A model generated the notes under the pieces. The model was not told the DNA's origin and ran no database searches. It worked only from the letters and a program-made list of their open reading frames with translations. Shown in pieces: positions 24,188 to 32,696 of a DNA stretch of 64,000 bases. Source of the stretch: CAWATZ01 sp963784995. GTDB taxonomy: Bacteria > Planctomycetota > Planctomycetia > Gemmatales > Gemmataceae. Each line of letters opens with the position of its first letter. Position 1 is the stretch's first letter. Position numbers and translations under genes: made by a program. The DNA lies in assembly GCA_963784995.1 (NCBI GenBank), contig CAWATZ010000001.1, positions 124,001-188,000 on the forward strand. Direction: 5' to 3'.

Positions 24188-24634
24188 CTACGCAGAAGCA
24201 GCCTTGGCTGGGGGATTGATATTCCATCTGCTCTTCACTGTATCCCATTCTTTCCAACCCACCCAATTAGGCAGGCTTTGCTGGTTGAAGAAGTACAGCA
24301 CGATTCCGATCGCCTGTTCCACCGGCATCAGGTGTTCAGGCCAGAATGCAATCGTGTCTCCTTCAGCCATGAAATCAACGCGCTTTGCAGAATACGGACG
24401 GTCGGCTAGGATCTCCCGATTCCGTTGCGAAAGTTTTGGGTTTTGATACCAACGAAGTCCCGCAAAGGAGCCACCGATCCCAATTTGCAGGGCTTCGTTA
24501 GTTGGGCTTATGAGACTCACGATCCCCGGTTCCAGCTGACGGAGGCGGTGGAGTTCCTGCCGCAACTCGTCTTCCGATGAAATCGAGACGGTGGGAAAGT
24601 GGTCACGCCCGTCTAGCAGTCGCCAATCGGCCAT
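24188..24634 (-). CDS. Imm1-like immunity protein
   Basis: A 148-residue protein. I chose the ATG at 24634 because GGGAGG lies 8 bases upstream; the ORF can be extended by nine codons. The sequence LQIGIGGSFAGLRWYQ in the middle and, near the end, MPVEQAIGIVLYFFNQQSLP with NWVGWKEW match the layout of immunity family Imm1: a central G-G-x-A strand, then P-x-E-x-A helix and L-P-x-x-V-x-W. It sits between the SUKH gene and another small island gene, all on the same strand. Protection against the island toxin or a related incoming toxin is the likely role. Confidence 0.6.
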   Translation of the reverse strand: MADWRLLDGRDHFPTVSISSEDELRQELHRLRQLEPGIVSLISPTNEALQIGIGGSFAGLRWYQNPKLSQRNREILADRPYSAKRVDFMAEGDTIAFWPEHLMPVEQAIGIVLYFFNQQSLPNWVGWKEWDTVKSRWNINPPAKAASA

Positions 24635-24683
24635 TGTTTCAACCTCCCATGAGTCAGGCAATCCTGTGCCGCTGAACTCCGCT

Positions 24684-25214
24684 TCAAGAGGAAGTCACAC
24701 AGCCTTGCATATCCATCGTAAAACTTTGCCCCCACCAAAAAACGAACAAGTCTTCTTCTTTCCAGCCCTCCAATGTGTCTTCCAAATCGGCACGATCCGC
24801 ATTGCTGAACCTACGCGGATTCAACAAGAATTCTTGGAGGTCATCTGGAAGATCCTCAACGCCGATCTTATGTGTTGGGAAGGCGAAACGTTTGACTTGA
24901 ATACCAGCATTCTCGAACCCCATCTGGTCACGGTAGAGATCGATTTGTTTCTCGACCTGTACACGCAGTTGCTCCTCACTGAGCCCCTTTCCAGGCGACA
25001 TTTGAACGGACCCGGGAACCGACGTCAGCGGTTCTGGAACTCCCAGGCAATTCCCCCCTGAGTCGAAAATAACCGCAGTCAGGCAATTACCCAGCAAACC
25101 AATCAAGGCCTGCCGGTTCTGAGATTTCCCTGTATAGAACCAGTATTCTGGATGTCCTTGAATCGGGTATGTGAAGTCTTCATCCCGAAAGTAATAGGAA
25201 TTCGTCAGCATCAT
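24684..25214 (-). CDS. Island hypothetical protein, possible immunity
   Basis: A 176-residue protein without a recognised domain. It begins MMLTNSYYFRDEDFTYPIQG; the ATG is preceded by GGAGGGAAGC. It is acidic in its C-terminal half (VEDLPDDLQEFLLNPRRF, ADLEDTLEGWKEEDLF) and ends in FWWGQSFTMDMQGCVTSS. Acidic small proteins directly downstream of a nuclease toxin often bind the toxin's basic active site. This is the first gene after the toxin, so it is the best positional candidate for cognate immunity. There is no similarity to SUKH or Imm1 that I can see. Confidence 0.55.
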   Translation of the reverse strand: MMLTNSYYFRDEDFTYPIQGHPEYWFYTGKSQNRQALIGLLGNCLTAVIFDSGGNCLGVPEPLTSVPGSVQMSPGKGLSEEQLRVQVEKQIDLYRDQMGFENAGIQVKRFAFPTHKIGVEDLPDDLQEFLLNPRRFSNADRADLEDTLEGWKEEDLFVFWWGQSFTMDMQGCVTSS

Positions 25215-25270
25215 CCGCTTCCCTCCGTAAATACAGTTTCCGATTACGGCACAAACCGCTCAATCGGGAG

Positions 25271-26559
25271 CTATTTGCCGCCTCCGCGTTCCCATGGAAG
25301 CCCGAATCCCTCTCGCCCCGGATTGGCTACAGCGTCCCAAGGCAGCCGTTCGATTTGACCTTTGTTTCCGCCTTTCCCCAATAATGCGGATCGGAACTGC
25401 CGTTCCAGGGCCTTTGCATCAGCGTTGTTCCCTACTTCCCAGAATTCCACTTCAATGTTATACCCGTACTCTTGGGATTTCCTCCGGTACTTGTTGAATC
25501 GCTCGTAGATATTTACTCCACCCGTCGTTTTACCGACTTTGAGGATTTCGCCTGTGTCTTTATCTCGCAACAGGTACACGAACCCGGTGCCTTTCTTATA
25601 CGTTTGCTTGGTGAAGCCAACGCTCTCGCCTGTCAAGTCAAGAAGAGTGCCTTTTTGAAAAGCGAATAGTTTGCCTGTGGCATCGTATTTTGAAGGCTGA
25701 TATTTCCTTTCTTCCCACTACCTTGAGCCGGCGTGTTGATGTAGTCGCCAGGGGTGGCATTGTTGTGGACGAGAACCGCACTCCCGCCTGGTTCCCCGAC
25801 GTAGTAGTTGTGAAAATGCTCGACCTCCACGTTGTAGAGATCGACCATCCCGAACTTGGGCTTGCTGACGGACAGAACCGGAGTCAGGAGGTTGTCGTCA
25901 GTGCGGAGGAATTCACCTACCTGGAGTTCTTGGGCTCCGACGTACGCTCTCCGGGTAACAGAATAGTAGGGATGACAGGGGCTGCTCGTGGCTTTGTAGC
26001 CGGGCCAACTCACATCGACCGTCGCGAACCCCTTGTGCTTAATGGTCCCGACTACTCGGCTCAACAGGCGACCATCTTTGCTTCGCTCCGGTGGGTTTGG
26101 CGGATCGTAGTCAATCTCAACTTGACTGATGGTCGCAATTGCTCCGTCTTTCAGGCGGATTCGCATCCCTGGCTGGAGGTCGTCGTTCAGGATCTCTTCG
26201 CCGCTTGCCAAGATGTAGGGCCGGCCAGCCGGGAGTATGTAACTGACCTCGGCCTCGCCGAATGGTTCAGGGTAAGTGTAATGGAGGCCAATCTCGACGG
26301 GAAGCGGCGGGACGTCTCTGGGATCAGGAAGGTCAGGAATGTCAGCGGTGCCAGCGAGATCCTCGACGACAACCTCGAATGGTACGTCCTTGAGCGAGGG
26401 AGAGGAGGCCACCGGTCGAGGGGTTGGCGCCGCGCTCCTGGGAGGGCCGTTCATCGCTGGGTGGATTGAACTCACACCGCGTAGCAAGCAGCATTTCTTG
26501 AACTTCTTGCCGCTGCCGCATGGACAGGGATCGTTCCTCGACGCCTTGGTATCGGCCAT
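25271..26559 (-). CDS. Polymorphic toxin: SEC-C motif, Hint-like domain, GIY-YIG nuclease; split by a 5-bp duplication
   Basis: It reads as one protein of about 426 residues once the frame break is repaired. The N-terminus has a SEC-C zinc motif (NDPCPCGSGKKFKKCC, residues 9-24). After a Pro-rich linker a Hint-type fold follows (about 100-275), with ILPAGRPYILASGEEI at its entry and EHFHNYYVGEPGGSAVLVHN at its end. The entry lacks the usual nucleophilic Cys. The C-terminal domain (25271-25636) is GIY-YIG nuclease-like: GTGFVYLLRDKDTGEILKVG then KTTGG, E..R, and LPWD. A tandem GTCAA-GTCAA (25632-25641) throws the frame just before that domain, leaving a toxin-less 308-residue product and a nuclease ORF without a good start. 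Removing one GTCAA gives FLTGESVGF in frame. Confidence 0.8.
25632..25641. repeat. GTCAA tandem pair that breaks the toxin frame
   Basis: Two adjacent 5-bp units lie exactly at the junction between the Hint region and the GIY-YIG domain. One unit gives a continuous toxin; two units give a stop. Short repeats of this kind can expand or contract during replication, so reversible phase switching is conceivable. Confidence 0.85.
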
Positions 26560-26822
26560 GCTCTGGGTCCTCTGACCGAAGCAATCTATTCCGGGTAGTT
26601 GCCTCCTCCCAGCCCTGCCGTCCTCGGCTTCCTAGCAGGGCAATAGAGTAGCGTACAGGAACGTTTAGCCGTTCGCAAGAGGTCACATCGATTTTTTTCT
26701 CGGACGGCAAACTTAACTGAACCGGGGTCGGCGCTCTTACAATGAACGTAGGAACAGATTCGAGGAGGTTATTCCTATGCCCCGCACCCGAACACGCCCA
26801 CGACCCAACTGTAGCCAGACGC

Positions 26823-27212
26823 TGGCTACCGAAGGCGCTCCCCGTCGAGGAGGCGCTGGATCGGCTCGTCTCCTGGCAGCGCAGCACCTACAAGATTGGC
26901 AAGATCCACTATGCGTTCATCGCGGGAGAGAACGACAGCGAGTCCGACGTTCATGCGATTTGCGACGCCCTGGAAAGCAGACGGCTGATGGTCCACGTCA
27001 ACATCGTCCGCTACAACCCGCACGACCCCCGGCGGCACGGCGTCGAGCCGCCGGAGGAGTTCATTCAGCGGAACGCGAAGATCTTCCAGGCCCGCCTGCC
27101 CTATGCTCGGGTCCGGGTCATTCCGCGGGTCGGCTTCGACGTGGCCGCCTCCTGCGGGATGTTCGTCGCGCCCCAGGGGCCAACGCTGGAGAAGGTTCAG
27201 CTGCGGGCGTAA
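26823..27212 (+). pseudogene. Truncated second copy of the radical SAM gene (3' third)
   Basis: It encodes the last 129 residues of the RlmN/Cfr-like protein (WLPKALPVEEALDRLV ... VGFDVAASCGMF) but lacks the cluster cysteines. It is fused in frame to a short unrelated leader from 26742, so a 156-residue product is formally possible but cannot be a radical SAM enzyme. Replacement changes relative to the intact copy include two Cys losses (RCTYKIC becomes RSTYKIG). It marks the right end of the toxin island. Confidence 0.85.
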
Positions 27213-27245
27213 ACGTCAAGTTTACGAGGTCATCGAGTCCACGTT
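26823..27245 (+). repeat. 423-bp direct repeat, right copy
   Basis: The right-hand partner of 21166-21588: same length, no gaps, including 33 bases beyond the stop codon. Because the trailer is also shared, the duplication copied DNA across the gene end rather than only the coding part. Confidence 0.9.
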
Positions 27246-27309
27246 CTGTTGCTGGGGTGAAAGGGGCGGGGGATGGGAGTCAGCAGCAGGCAATCGGGAG
27301 GGAACGAAG

Positions 27310-27804
27310 ATGGAACATCTTTTCGCTGCCATCATCGGAGCATCAGTCATGATCGCGTTTTTCGCTTTCATGGCCCTGGCCGTCTGGCTCGACTACCGCA
27401 AGAAGAAAGAGGAGCGCGAGGCCATCCACCGAGAGCGGATGAAGTCCCTCGAGCTGGGCCTGCCGCTCCTCGATCCGGAAATCGAGCGGGCCAGAGCGTA
27501 CGCCCACGCCGCCTGGGCGGCGGCGCTCGTCGGAATCCTGGTGCCTGTCGCGGTGCTGGCGCTCACCTTCGCGGGCACCATCGTCGCCGTGGCGACTCGT
27601 CAGCCGGGAGGGAACATCGCCGGCCCTCTCATCGTCGCCTGGTCGATTGCGGCCGTTCTGGTCCTGGTCCCCGTGGTGCGCAGCCTGGGCGTCATTCGCC
27701 AGCTTCCCCGTCCGACCCCGGACGCGCCGCCACGGACGCCCGACCTGGAGAAACGGGCAAGCGTCAGTTCGACCAGGATCCAAGAGAAGAGCCTGGAGCT
27801 GTAA
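27310..27804 (+). CDS. Small membrane protein, unknown
   Basis: A 164-residue protein, started at the ATG that follows GGGAGGGAAC; the longer ORF from 27103 runs through the radical SAM fragment in another frame. There is one N-terminal helix (AAIIGASVMIAFFAFMALAV), a charged stretch (DYRKKKEEREAIHRERMKSL), then two further helices (WAAALVGILVPVAVLALTFA and GPLIVAWSIAAVLVLVPVV) and a Pro-rich charged tail. The layout of one helix, a basic linker and two helices resembles many small planctomycete membrane proteins often annotated as DUF6249-like; I cannot confirm a family. It lies just outside the island on the chromosomal side. Confidence 0.65.
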   Translation: MEHLFAAIIGASVMIAFFAFMALAVWLDYRKKKEEREAIHRERMKSLELGLPLLDPEIERARAYAHAAWAAALVGILVPVAVLALTFAGTIVAVATRQPGGNIAGPLIVAWSIAAVLVLVPVVRSLGVIRQLPRPTPDAPPRTPDLEKRASVSSTRIQEKSLEL

Positions 27805-27844
27805 ACGTCCCGGAATCCGTCCGGCCGGCATCCGCCAGTTTGTC

Positions 27845-27943
27845 TTATTCGTCGGTAATCTTCACGTACGTCACCGCACTGGCCGCGTACGTGCGGACCT
27901 TGCCTGCCGTTTCAAAGACGAGCAGCAAGTCTATCCTTTTCAT
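27845..27943 (-). CDS. Possible 32-residue ORF downstream of the DUF1559 gene
   Basis: ATG at 27943, reading MKRIDLLLVFETAGKVRTYA and ending VKITDE. It is on the same strand as the DUF1559 gene and 45 bases after its stop. The strand-like composition looks protein-like, but length and the weak ribosome site make it uncertain. Confidence 0.25.
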   Translation of the reverse strand: MKRIDLLLVFETAGKVRTYAASAVTYVKITDE

Positions 27944-27988
27944 GGCAGACCGCCCTCGACGCCAGGGGTTGAGACATCCATCCTCCGC

Positions 27989-28915
27989 TCAAAAGTCCGA
28001 ACCGATCGTCAGGCCGTCTGCCGGGTTGAGGAGCCGGTAGAAGGTCACCTGCGTAATGCTGGTCGTCATGTTGCGCACGCTGCCATCGACCAGGCCACAG
28101 ACGATGACGCCGGTGTGCGGTGAGCTGGCTCCGCTATCGGTGCAGGTGCTTTTCGTCACGCCGATCTCCGGAAGCGCGGGCGTTGTCCCGCCGGTCGCCA
28201 CGATGCCCCCTTCGGTCGAGGTGTTCGAGGTGCCATGCGGGCCCGAGGGGAGATCGCGGGTGGAATTGAAGGAAGGACCGCAGTTGCCGATGCGTTCGAT
28301 GAAGGACAGCGTGTTCGAGGTGCCATCCGGGATGTTGGCAATGCTGAAGGCGGCCTGGTAATAGTTCGGGGTCGTGGGCGTGGCGTAGAGGGCGATGTTG
28401 TGGGCGTAGTTGCACACGGCGTAGCCCGCGGGCGCCAGGCCGGAGTTGGTGTAGTTGGTCAGACCGTTGCTGATCGATCCGTCCGAGGGGCAGGTGAAAA
28501 CCTTCATGGGCGTGCTGACGAAGAAGCCGGCTGCCGTCTGGATGGCGCCCGCTTGCGCGTGTCCGGCGGGCGGGGCGATGGCCGCGCTGAACACAGCTTG
28601 CTGCTCCAGGTAAGGAAACAGCAGGAAGTTGAGGCTGACCGGACCGAAGCCTGCCGGGGCGGCTCCGGTAATGACCGTCTGCCCGGACGAGGGCGGCAGC
28701 TGGCTGTTGTTGGCGCTGGCGTAGTTGGCGATGGCGAGGCCCAGCTGCTTGGTGTTGTTCTGGCACTGCGCTCGCGCCGCCGCCTCGCGCACTTTCTGGA
28801 CGGCGGGCAGGAGCAGGCCGATCAGAATCGCAATGATGGCAATCACCACCAGCAGTTCGATGAGGGTGAATCCCGCAGAGGGTGTCTTATTCCGAACACC
28901 GCGTCGCTGCGTCAT
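27989..28915 (-). CDS. DUF1559 prepilin-like protein
   Basis: A 308-residue surface or secreted protein. I chose the ATG at 28915, which gives MTQRRGVRNKTPSAG just before the prepilin cleavage motif GFTLIELLVVIAIIAILIG. The conserved planctomycete continuation LLLPAVQKVREAAARAQC follows. The C-terminal H-x-G...DGS signature (HTGVIVCGLVDGSVRNM) is present. Proteins of this family are numerous in planctomycetes and are processed by a type IV prepilin peptidase; individual functions are unknown. The middle part contains the usual LLFPYLEQQAVF and GTSNTLSFIERI segments. The frame is intact. Confidence 0.93.
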   Translation of the reverse strand: MTQRRGVRNKTPSAGFTLIELLVVIAIIAILIGLLLPAVQKVREAAARAQCQNNTKQLGLAIANYASANNSQLPPSSGQTVITGAAPAGFGPVSLNFLLFPYLEQQAVFSAAIAPPAGHAQAGAIQTAAGFFVSTPMKVFTCPSDGSISNGLTNYTNSGLAPAGYAVCNYAHNIALYATPTTPNYYQAAFSIANIPDGTSNTLSFIERIGNCGPSFNSTRDLPSGPHGTSNTSTEGGIVATGGTTPALPEIGVTKSTCTDSGASSPHTGVIVCGLVDGSVRNMTTSITQVTFYRLLNPADGLTIGSDF

Positions 28916-29016
28916 GGCGAGGTTTCCTTGAGAGAGTCGCGCCTGAGAGTTAAACCCCGGACAGCGGCAAAAGGAACGCCTCTTCTTGGATTCGCACCTT
29001 TTTCCCTCGCACCCGC

Positions 29017-29048
29017 GTTGTGGCACGGTCTCCCGACCGTGCCACAAC
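29017..29048. terminator. Short hairpin after the ABC exporter gene
   Basis: A perfect 14-bp-arm hairpin (GTTGTGGCACGGTC / GACCGTGCCACAAC) with a 4-base loop, 27 bases past the stop of the minus-strand ABC gene. It has no T-run, but the tight loop makes it the most terminator-like of the palindromes here. It could also belong to the dispersed palindrome set. Confidence 0.55.
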
Positions 29049-29075
29049 GACCAGGCCGCGAGCGCCTTCGGATCC

Positions 29076-31325
29076 TCAAATCTGATCCGCGATCTCGTTG
29101 AACTCCAGATAATGCAGGTGCCGGTACAGCGGGTTCTGGGACAGAAGTTCCTTGTGCTGGCCGGTGGCGGCGACCCGGCCGCGGTGCAGCAGGTAGAGCC
29201 GATCGCACGAGCGGATCGTCGAGATCCGGTGCGGAATGAAGATGGTGGTTCGGCCCGGCAAGATCCGGGCCATGGTGTCGTCCAGCAGCGACTTGGTGTC
29301 CTCGTCCAGCGGCGTCTCCGGCTCCTCGATGATCAGCAGGGCCGGGTCGCGCAGGATCGCTCGGGCCAGGGCAATGCGGAATTGCTGGTTGGTGGTCAGC
29401 GAATGGCCCAGCTCGCCGATGGGCGTCTCGTAGCCCTCCGGCAATTTCTGGATGTCGTGGTGGGCGTGCGCGATCTTGGCCGCCTCGATGATCTGCGGCA
29501 GCGTGTACGCCGGGTCGCCGCAGCTGATGTTGTTGGCCACCGTGTCGTGGAACACCAGGTTGTGCTGCAGCACCGTGGCGAGCTGGTTGCGCAGCGAGTC
29601 CAGCGTCACCCAGCGCAGGTTGTGCTGGTCGATGCGGATCTCCCCCGAGGTCGGATCGAGCAAGCGCGGGATCAGGTACACCAGGGCATGCTTTTCCAGC
29701 TCGTCGGCACCGATCAGGCCAATCCGCTTGCCGGCCGGGATCGTCAGCGACACTTCCTCCAGCAGCATGCGGTTGCTGCCCGGCTCGCGGAGGCTGACGT
29801 TGTCGAACTCGATGCCGCGCTTCAGCGGTTCCAGGAACTCGGCCCCGATCACCTGGCCCACGTCGCCCCGCCGTTCCAGGAACTTGAACAGCTGCTCGGC
29901 CGAGTCCTTGCCCCGCTTTAACAAACGCCGGGCCTCCAGCCAGCGGTTCAGCGGCGAGTACAGGCTCACCAGGGCGGTCGCCAGGACGATCATGCCGGGA
30001 ACGCCCAGATGGCCGGTCAGGATGATCACCCCGGCCACGTACAGCAGCAGCAAGGCGCAGACGGTGCCCAGCAGGATCAGCAGCGGCCGGGAAATGGCCT
30101 CGCCGCGATAACGCACCATCTGCACGGTGGAGTAATGCGACATTTGCCGTTCGACGCGCGAGCGGTTGAACGTCTCCATCAGATAGCACTTGACCAGGCG
30201 CATCATCATCAGGCTTTCGCGCATGATTGTCAGGCTCTCGCCGGCCTGGTTGGTGGCGGTCTTGGCCTGGCGGTTGAAATAATCGACCACCTGACCGCCC
30301 AGCATCCACACCAGGATGGCGACGACCAGGAAGGCCACCGCCAGCAGCGGATGGACCACCAGGGCAAAGGCCAGCAGCAGGACGAACTGGATCGCCTCGC
30401 GGAACCAGACGGTCAGCCGGGTGTACAGGGCGTCGTGGACGGCCTCGACGTGGCGGGTGAAGACGGTGACGGCCTCGGTCGGCCCCAGGGCGCGGAAGGC
30501 CAGGGTGCCCAGCCGGAAGGTGTGCAGATAGACCGCCCGCCGCAGCCGATTGGAGGCCTCGATGGTTGCCCGGGCGGCCATCTCCCGCATCAGGTACGCG
30601 GCCAGGGCTTCGAGCACGGCCAGGAGCAAGCCCAGCACCAGCAGGCCGGTCAGATAGCGCGGGAAGATCGTCCGCGCGGCTCCCGTGTTCCAGGCCCACC
30701 ACCAGTTCCAGCGGGCAAACCAGGCGACGACCGGCGTCCGGAAGTTGCCGTGGGCCTCGGAGCGGATCACCATGCTGAGAATGCCGTTGTTCACCTCGTC
30801 GTAGTTCGGGGAGGCGGCCCGGCTCGCGGCCGTGCCCGCCTCGTAGGGGCCTTCCGGCTCATCCGCGACCCGGTCCACCAGGCGGGACAGAGTGTAACCC
30901 ACCTGGGCACGCCAGAGGCTATCCAGGTCATCCCGCGAAAGGGAGCTGAGAGCGTCGATCTTGCGCTGATTCAGCTCGCGCTCGGTCTCGCCGGCTTCCC
31001 CTGTCAGGCGCGGTTGAACTGCCAGCGCCTTGCTTTCCTTGGAGGGGATGCCCACCGCCTCCAGCCGTTTGATCCGGTCCTCCTCCGGCAGGTTGCTCCA
31101 TTCCAGCAGGAACCGGTCCTGGTCGCTCTGGGACAGCACACGGAAGCCAGGGACCTGGCCGTGGTAGACCAGCATGTCGGCAAAGAGCCAGAGCACCCCC
31201 AGCAGAGCGACGTAGCAAAGGCCGGTCGCCACGGCGGCCACGTGAGCCGACCATTTGGCCACTGCATGATAGTTCAGGTAGGCGCTGGCCTTGTCAAAGG
31301 CATCGCGCTCGGCTTCACTTGGCAC
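29076..31325 (-). CDS. ABC exporter-type protein with degenerate ATPase domain
   Basis: A 749-residue fused membrane/ATPase protein. An N-terminal helix (about 30-52) is followed by a soluble insert (about 55-190), an ABC exporter transmembrane domain (about 225-480) and a nucleotide-binding domain (about 500-735). The catalytic motifs are badly altered. Walker A reads GADELEKHA (about 537-545) without the G-K-S/T. The signature LSGGQ is LTTNQQ. Walker B is LLIIEEPE. The Q-loop (TVLQHNLVFHDTVANNI) and H-loop (IFIPHR) remain. Family membership is clear, but ATP hydrolysis by this domain is doubtful. It may be a structural, regulatory or heterodimer partner subunit. It has an intact frame and is not a decayed gene. 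Confidence 0.9.
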   Translation of the reverse strand: MPSEAERDAFDKASAYLNYHAVAKWSAHVAAVATGLCYVALLGVLWLFADMLVYHGQVPGFRVLSQSDQDRFLLEWSNLPEEDRIKRLEAVGIPSKESKALAVQPRLTGEAGETERELNQRKIDALSSLSRDDLDSLWRAQVGYTLSRLVDRVADEPEGPYEAGTAASRAASPNYDEVNNGILSMVIRSEAHGNFRTPVVAWFARWNWWWAWNTGAARTIFPRYLTGLLVLGLLLAVLEALAAYLMREMAARATIEASNRLRRAVYLHTFRLGTLAFRALGPTEAVTVFTRHVEAVHDALYTRLTVWFREAIQFVLLLAFALVVHPLLAVAFLVVAILVWMLGGQVVDYFNRQAKTATNQAGESLTIMRESLMMMRLVKCYLMETFNRSRVERQMSHYSTVQMVRYRGEAISRPLLILLGTVCALLLLYVAGVIILTGHLGVPGMIVLATALVSLYSPLNRWLEARRLLKRGKDSAEQLFKFLERRGDVGQVIGAEFLEPLKRGIEFDNVSLREPGSNRMLLEEVSLTIPAGKRIGLIGADELEKHALVYLIPRLLDPTSGEIRIDQHNLRWVTLDSLRNQLATVLQHNLVFHDTVANNISCGDPAYTLPQIIEAAKIAHAHHDIQKLPEGYETPIGELGHSLTTNQQFRIALARAILRDPALLIIEEPETPLDEDTKSLLDDTMARILPGRTTIFIPHRISTIRSCDRLYLLHRGRVAATGQHKELLSQNPLYRHLHYLEFNEIADQI

Positions 31326-31337
31326 GGGCCTCTCTCC

Positions 31338-31397
31338 AGGAGTCAGGAGTCAGCTGGGAGAGCCCTTGCTCGCGCGGCGGGCTAACTCCTGACTCCT
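31338..31397. repeat. 13-bp-arm inverted repeat (AGGAGTCAGGAGT)
   Basis: Arms at 31338-31350 and 31385-31397, with a 34-base loop, lie between the ABC exporter start and the ABC-2 permease stop. The same AGGAGTCAG word recurs at 33663-33718 by the dxs stop. Confidence 0.75.
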
Positions 31398-31400
31398 ATT

Positions 31401-32649
31401 CTAAGCGAGGTCGCGGTCCTCGAACAGGATCAGGCCGAAGAGCAGGACAATGAAAGTGTACAGCAAGCCGTACGCGGCCACCGAGCCGACGTAGAGGTAA
31501 AACGGCCCGGTCGGCGGCGGGGCGTCGCCCATCAAGGCCGGGCTGATGCGGAAGAAATTCAAGGCCGGCAAGACGGTGTCGAACGTCTGCGACATGAAGG
31601 ACAGCACCTGGCCGACCGCGGAACTGGGATTGTCCTTCACCGCCTTCTGGCCGATGGCCACCAGGTTTGGCGTCAGGTGGGCGAAGAAATAGACCGCCAG
31701 CACCGTACACAGGTTGACCACCATCGGCACGCGCACGGCCAGGGTGACCGACACGGCCAGCAGCACCATCACCTGGCAAAAGCTCAGGATCAGGCCCGGC
31801 AAGGTGGCGATGGTGTGGTCGATCCACAGGGCCATGCCGCGGAGCAGATCGGTCTGGTCGCTGGGGAGGTTCAGCGCGCCCAGCAGCGAGGCGATCCAGG
31901 AGGGCAACGGCACCGGATCGAGGTGATCCCACCAGGCCTTGTAGAGCAAGATGACCTCGAAGTACGTGCCCAGCAGACCGAACATCAGCAGGCCGGCCAG
32001 CAAGATGCCCAGGTACTTGCCCAGCAGGAACTGCCGCCGGGACACCGGCTTGCTCATCAGGGTGACGGCCGTGCGCCCCTCGATCTCCTCGGTGACCGAC
32101 ATGCTGGCCGCCAGCGCCTCCGAACACCGTGGCCACCAGCATCAGGGTGTCGTAGCCCAGCTCCTGCACCATGATGTGATCTTCGCCGAAGGTGAAGTAG
32201 GGAATGTACGGCGAGACCGTCAGGGCGGCGAAACCAAAACCCAGCAGCAGCCAGAACATCGGCTGGCGAACCCCTTCACGGAACGCCGCCTGGGCCACGG
32301 CTCCGCCCTTGGGCCAGACGCGCAGCAGCACGAAGAAGACCAGGATGAAAAAGTCGATCACCAGCTGGATTTGCAAGAAAAACAGGTAAGTTTGGCCGCT
32401 GGTCTCCAGGTAGCTCCTTTCGACGAAACCGAGCAACGCCAGGACCGGCAGCAGAACCACGCCGAAGGCCACGATCGCCAATTTCAAGATGCCTCTGCGA
32501 GACCGGCCGGACAGGGCCTTCTTCGCCATTGCTCGGGTCGAGGCGCTGCGGAAGAACACCCACAGCCAGGGCAGGGCCGCCAGCGCCTGGAGCAGCGCCA
32601 GCACCAGACAGACCAGCAAGTTCGTGGTGGTGAGAGAAGAGAATTTCAT
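31401..32649 (-). CDS. ABC-2 type permease, frame interrupted near 32118
   Basis: About 415 residues in two frames. The first part (from 32649) has membrane helices (LLVCLVLALLQALAALPWLW, ILKLAIVAFGVVLLPVLALL, IDFFILVFFVLLRVW) and reaches YDTLMLVATVFG. The second part continues as SVTEEIEGRTAVTLMSKPVS then RRQFLLGKYLG, a hallmark of ABC-2 permeases, and several more helices, ending LILFEDRDLA. One extra G near 32118 explains the break: removing it gives VFGALAASMSVTEE. No functional ATPase gene for it is in the window; the adjacent ABC protein is a different, degenerate type. nadK starts 48 bases upstream on the same strand. Confidence 0.8.
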
Positions 32650-32696
32650 GGCAGTATCACAATCATGGGGTCGGCAAGTCCAGGGAATCCGCGCGT

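Noticed and set aside
20614..27245. Prophage or integrative element carrying the toxin island
   Set aside because: No integrase, tRNA attachment site, structural phage genes or conjugation genes are present; only the 423-bp direct repeats mark its borders.
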